Shown here: positions 62,987-64,000 of the stretch, piece after piece
How the letters are laid out: each line of letters begins with the position of its first letter
Numbering within the stretch: the first letter of the stretch is position 1
Source of the DNA: Mycosarcoma maydis
Lineage: Eukaryota > Basidiomycota > Ustilaginomycetes > Ustilaginales
DNA length: 64,000 nucleotides
Direction: 5' to 3'
Assembly (NCBI RefSeq): GCF_000328475.2
Contig: NC_026485.1
Coordinates: forward strand, 310,001 to 374,000
The notes under the pieces: generated by a model
The model's database searches: none
What the model was told of the DNA's origin: nothing
What the model saw: only the letters and a program-made list of their open reading frames with translations
Translations under genes and position numbers: made by a program

Positions 62987-64000
62987 ATCGCATCGGCCGC
63001 TACCCACCAGGAACAGGAGGCTCGCCTACAGCTTGCTGCGGCCGAGCTCGGCAATGGGCAGCATGACAGCATCCGAAAGGCCGCTGCGACCAACAACATC
63101 CCGGAAACGACACTGCGCCACCGGATGAAACGACGCCATACCAAAAAAAGACGGCCATACAGGCATGCAGGCGCTTCCACCGGCTGCCGAGAGCGCGCTT
63201 GTTGAGTATATCGGGCGTTGTGCCTGCAGCGGGCTCACTCTGGACGCCAGCCGTGATTCGACGATATGCCAATACTGTCACACGTGGCCTACCTGAGCAG
63301 TCAGCGCCTGTCAATGTTGGCAACAATTCGCTCTGATCGGTTACGCTGCCTCGACAATGCACGCCTAACCGGAGCAACAGAGGAGGTGGCTCGTCAATGG
63401 TCTGATACTCTTGCCGAGATCCTGTGTACGTACTCAGTGGCGTCAACCGACGTCTTCAATATGGACGAAGCGGCCGACACGTTTCACCACCGCTCATCAT
63501 CACAATAGGCAAGCGCCACACCGTTGGAAAGCAGCACCGCATGGATCGTGAATGGGATCCCAACTTGGCACTTGTCAAAGTGGGACTCCGGCTGGGCCAA
63601 TAGCGAGCTTGCCGTCGAATGGCTGGAAGCCGTCTTCGAGCCCAGCACCTGGCCGTCGACGCCATCGGATTGGCGTCTGCTCATCATTGACGGCTATCGG
63701 TCACACACAAGTCAGGCGGTTTTGCGATGTGGTTGTGCCGTATTATTCCATCCGTGCTGCCACCACCGCCACGCATGTGATGCAAGCGCTAGACGTTTCT
63801 ATCTTTGTTGCGCTCACTTGGGCATACCGGCATTTGGTCAGCTGTGCGGCAGAGAGCGTGGGTACCGTGGTTGTCAAAGCACAGCTTGGAGCCTTGTACG
63901 CCGAGGTACGCGCGCACCTCCTCACACAGTCGGCAGCCCGCAAAGCCTTTTCAGGCTCCGGTATCACACTTGACCCAGTCCAGAGAAGCTTCTACGCCGT
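62987..64000 (+). pseudogene. Degenerate pogo/Tigger-type DDE transposase, cut off by the window end
   Basis: Parts of a Tc1/mariner-superfamily pogo transposase are visible in several frames. Frame starting 62987: a psq-type helix-turn-helix, LQLAAAELGNGQHDSIRKAA and NIPETTLRHRMKR, stopping at 63203-63205. Another frame (from about 63165): ALVEYIGRCACSG and the rest of the DNA-binding region. Third piece (63266-63508): VFNMDEAADT with the first catalytic Asp. Fourth (63524 on): NSELAVEWLEAVFEPST and LLIIDGYRSHTS with the second Asp. A further shift leads to THVMQALDVSIF with the third Asp and LYAEVRAHL. At least four frameshifts or stops break the gene, so it is inactive as read. The family likeness rests on these ordered motifs. 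The element continues beyond 64000. Confidence 0.85.

Overview
The window looks like a 64 kb piece of a smut-fungus genome (Ustilaginomycotina, most likely Ustilaginaceae). The reasons are the compact, GC-moderate, almost intron-free gene structure with third-position bias strong enough to give long antisense shadow frames, the basidiomycete-type protein set, and a pair of small secreted candidate effector proteins. I call 20 protein genes. Only three have introns that I can place: the polo kinase (85 bp), SWP1 (91 bp) and RPS20 (103 bp), all GT-AG. A degenerate pogo-type transposase lies at the right edge. I found no tRNA, rRNA or CRISPR array.

Layout, left to right. 1-2.15 kb: noncoding, rich in short tandem repeats. 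2.15-7.8 kb: a Dnf1/Dnf2-type P4-ATPase lipid flippase. 9.5-12.5 kb: two tandem paralogous secreted proteins without cysteine in the mature part, the first carrying a one-base frameshift near its C terminus. 12.6-14.6 kb: a stand-alone CYP33-like RRM protein and a pyridoxal-reductase-type aldo-keto reductase. 16.0-18.9 kb: polo kinase. 19.5-24.1 kb: a large protein with two BTB regions and a CAP-Gly-like C terminus. 25.1-27.2 kb: SWP1 and RPS20, divergent. 27.5-34.8 kb: COG8 with a long repeat-rich tail, and ILV2 (acetolactate synthase), divergent. 35.5-39.7 kb: RUD3, KRR1 and an unrecognised Ser/Pro-rich protein. 39.9-46.9 kb: SMC1 and an ING-type PHD finger protein. 47.2-51.1 kb: TPS2-type trehalose-phosphate phosphatase. 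51.1-55.6 kb: a gene-free stretch. 55.6-62.4 kb: a secreted GMC oxidoreductase, COG5 and dCMP deaminase. 62.9-64 kb: transposase remnant.

Most genes are housekeeping and independently transcribed. Several act in the secretory pathway: flippase, SWP1 (N-glycosylation), COG5 and COG8 (two lobe-B subunits of one Golgi tether) and RUD3 (Golgi golgin). This may be chance. The accessory parts are the secreted pair, the secreted oxidoreductase, the gene-free 51-55.6 kb stretch and the transposase.

The intergenic DNA carries a recurring heptamer theme (ATTCACG / ACTCACG and their complements CGTGAAT / CGTGAGT), singly or in short head-to-tail runs, in most of the larger gaps from end to end. I did not notice runs of it inside coding regions. 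Other points to check are an alanine at the sulfonylurea-resistance proline of ILV2 and the BTB/CAP-Gly combination.
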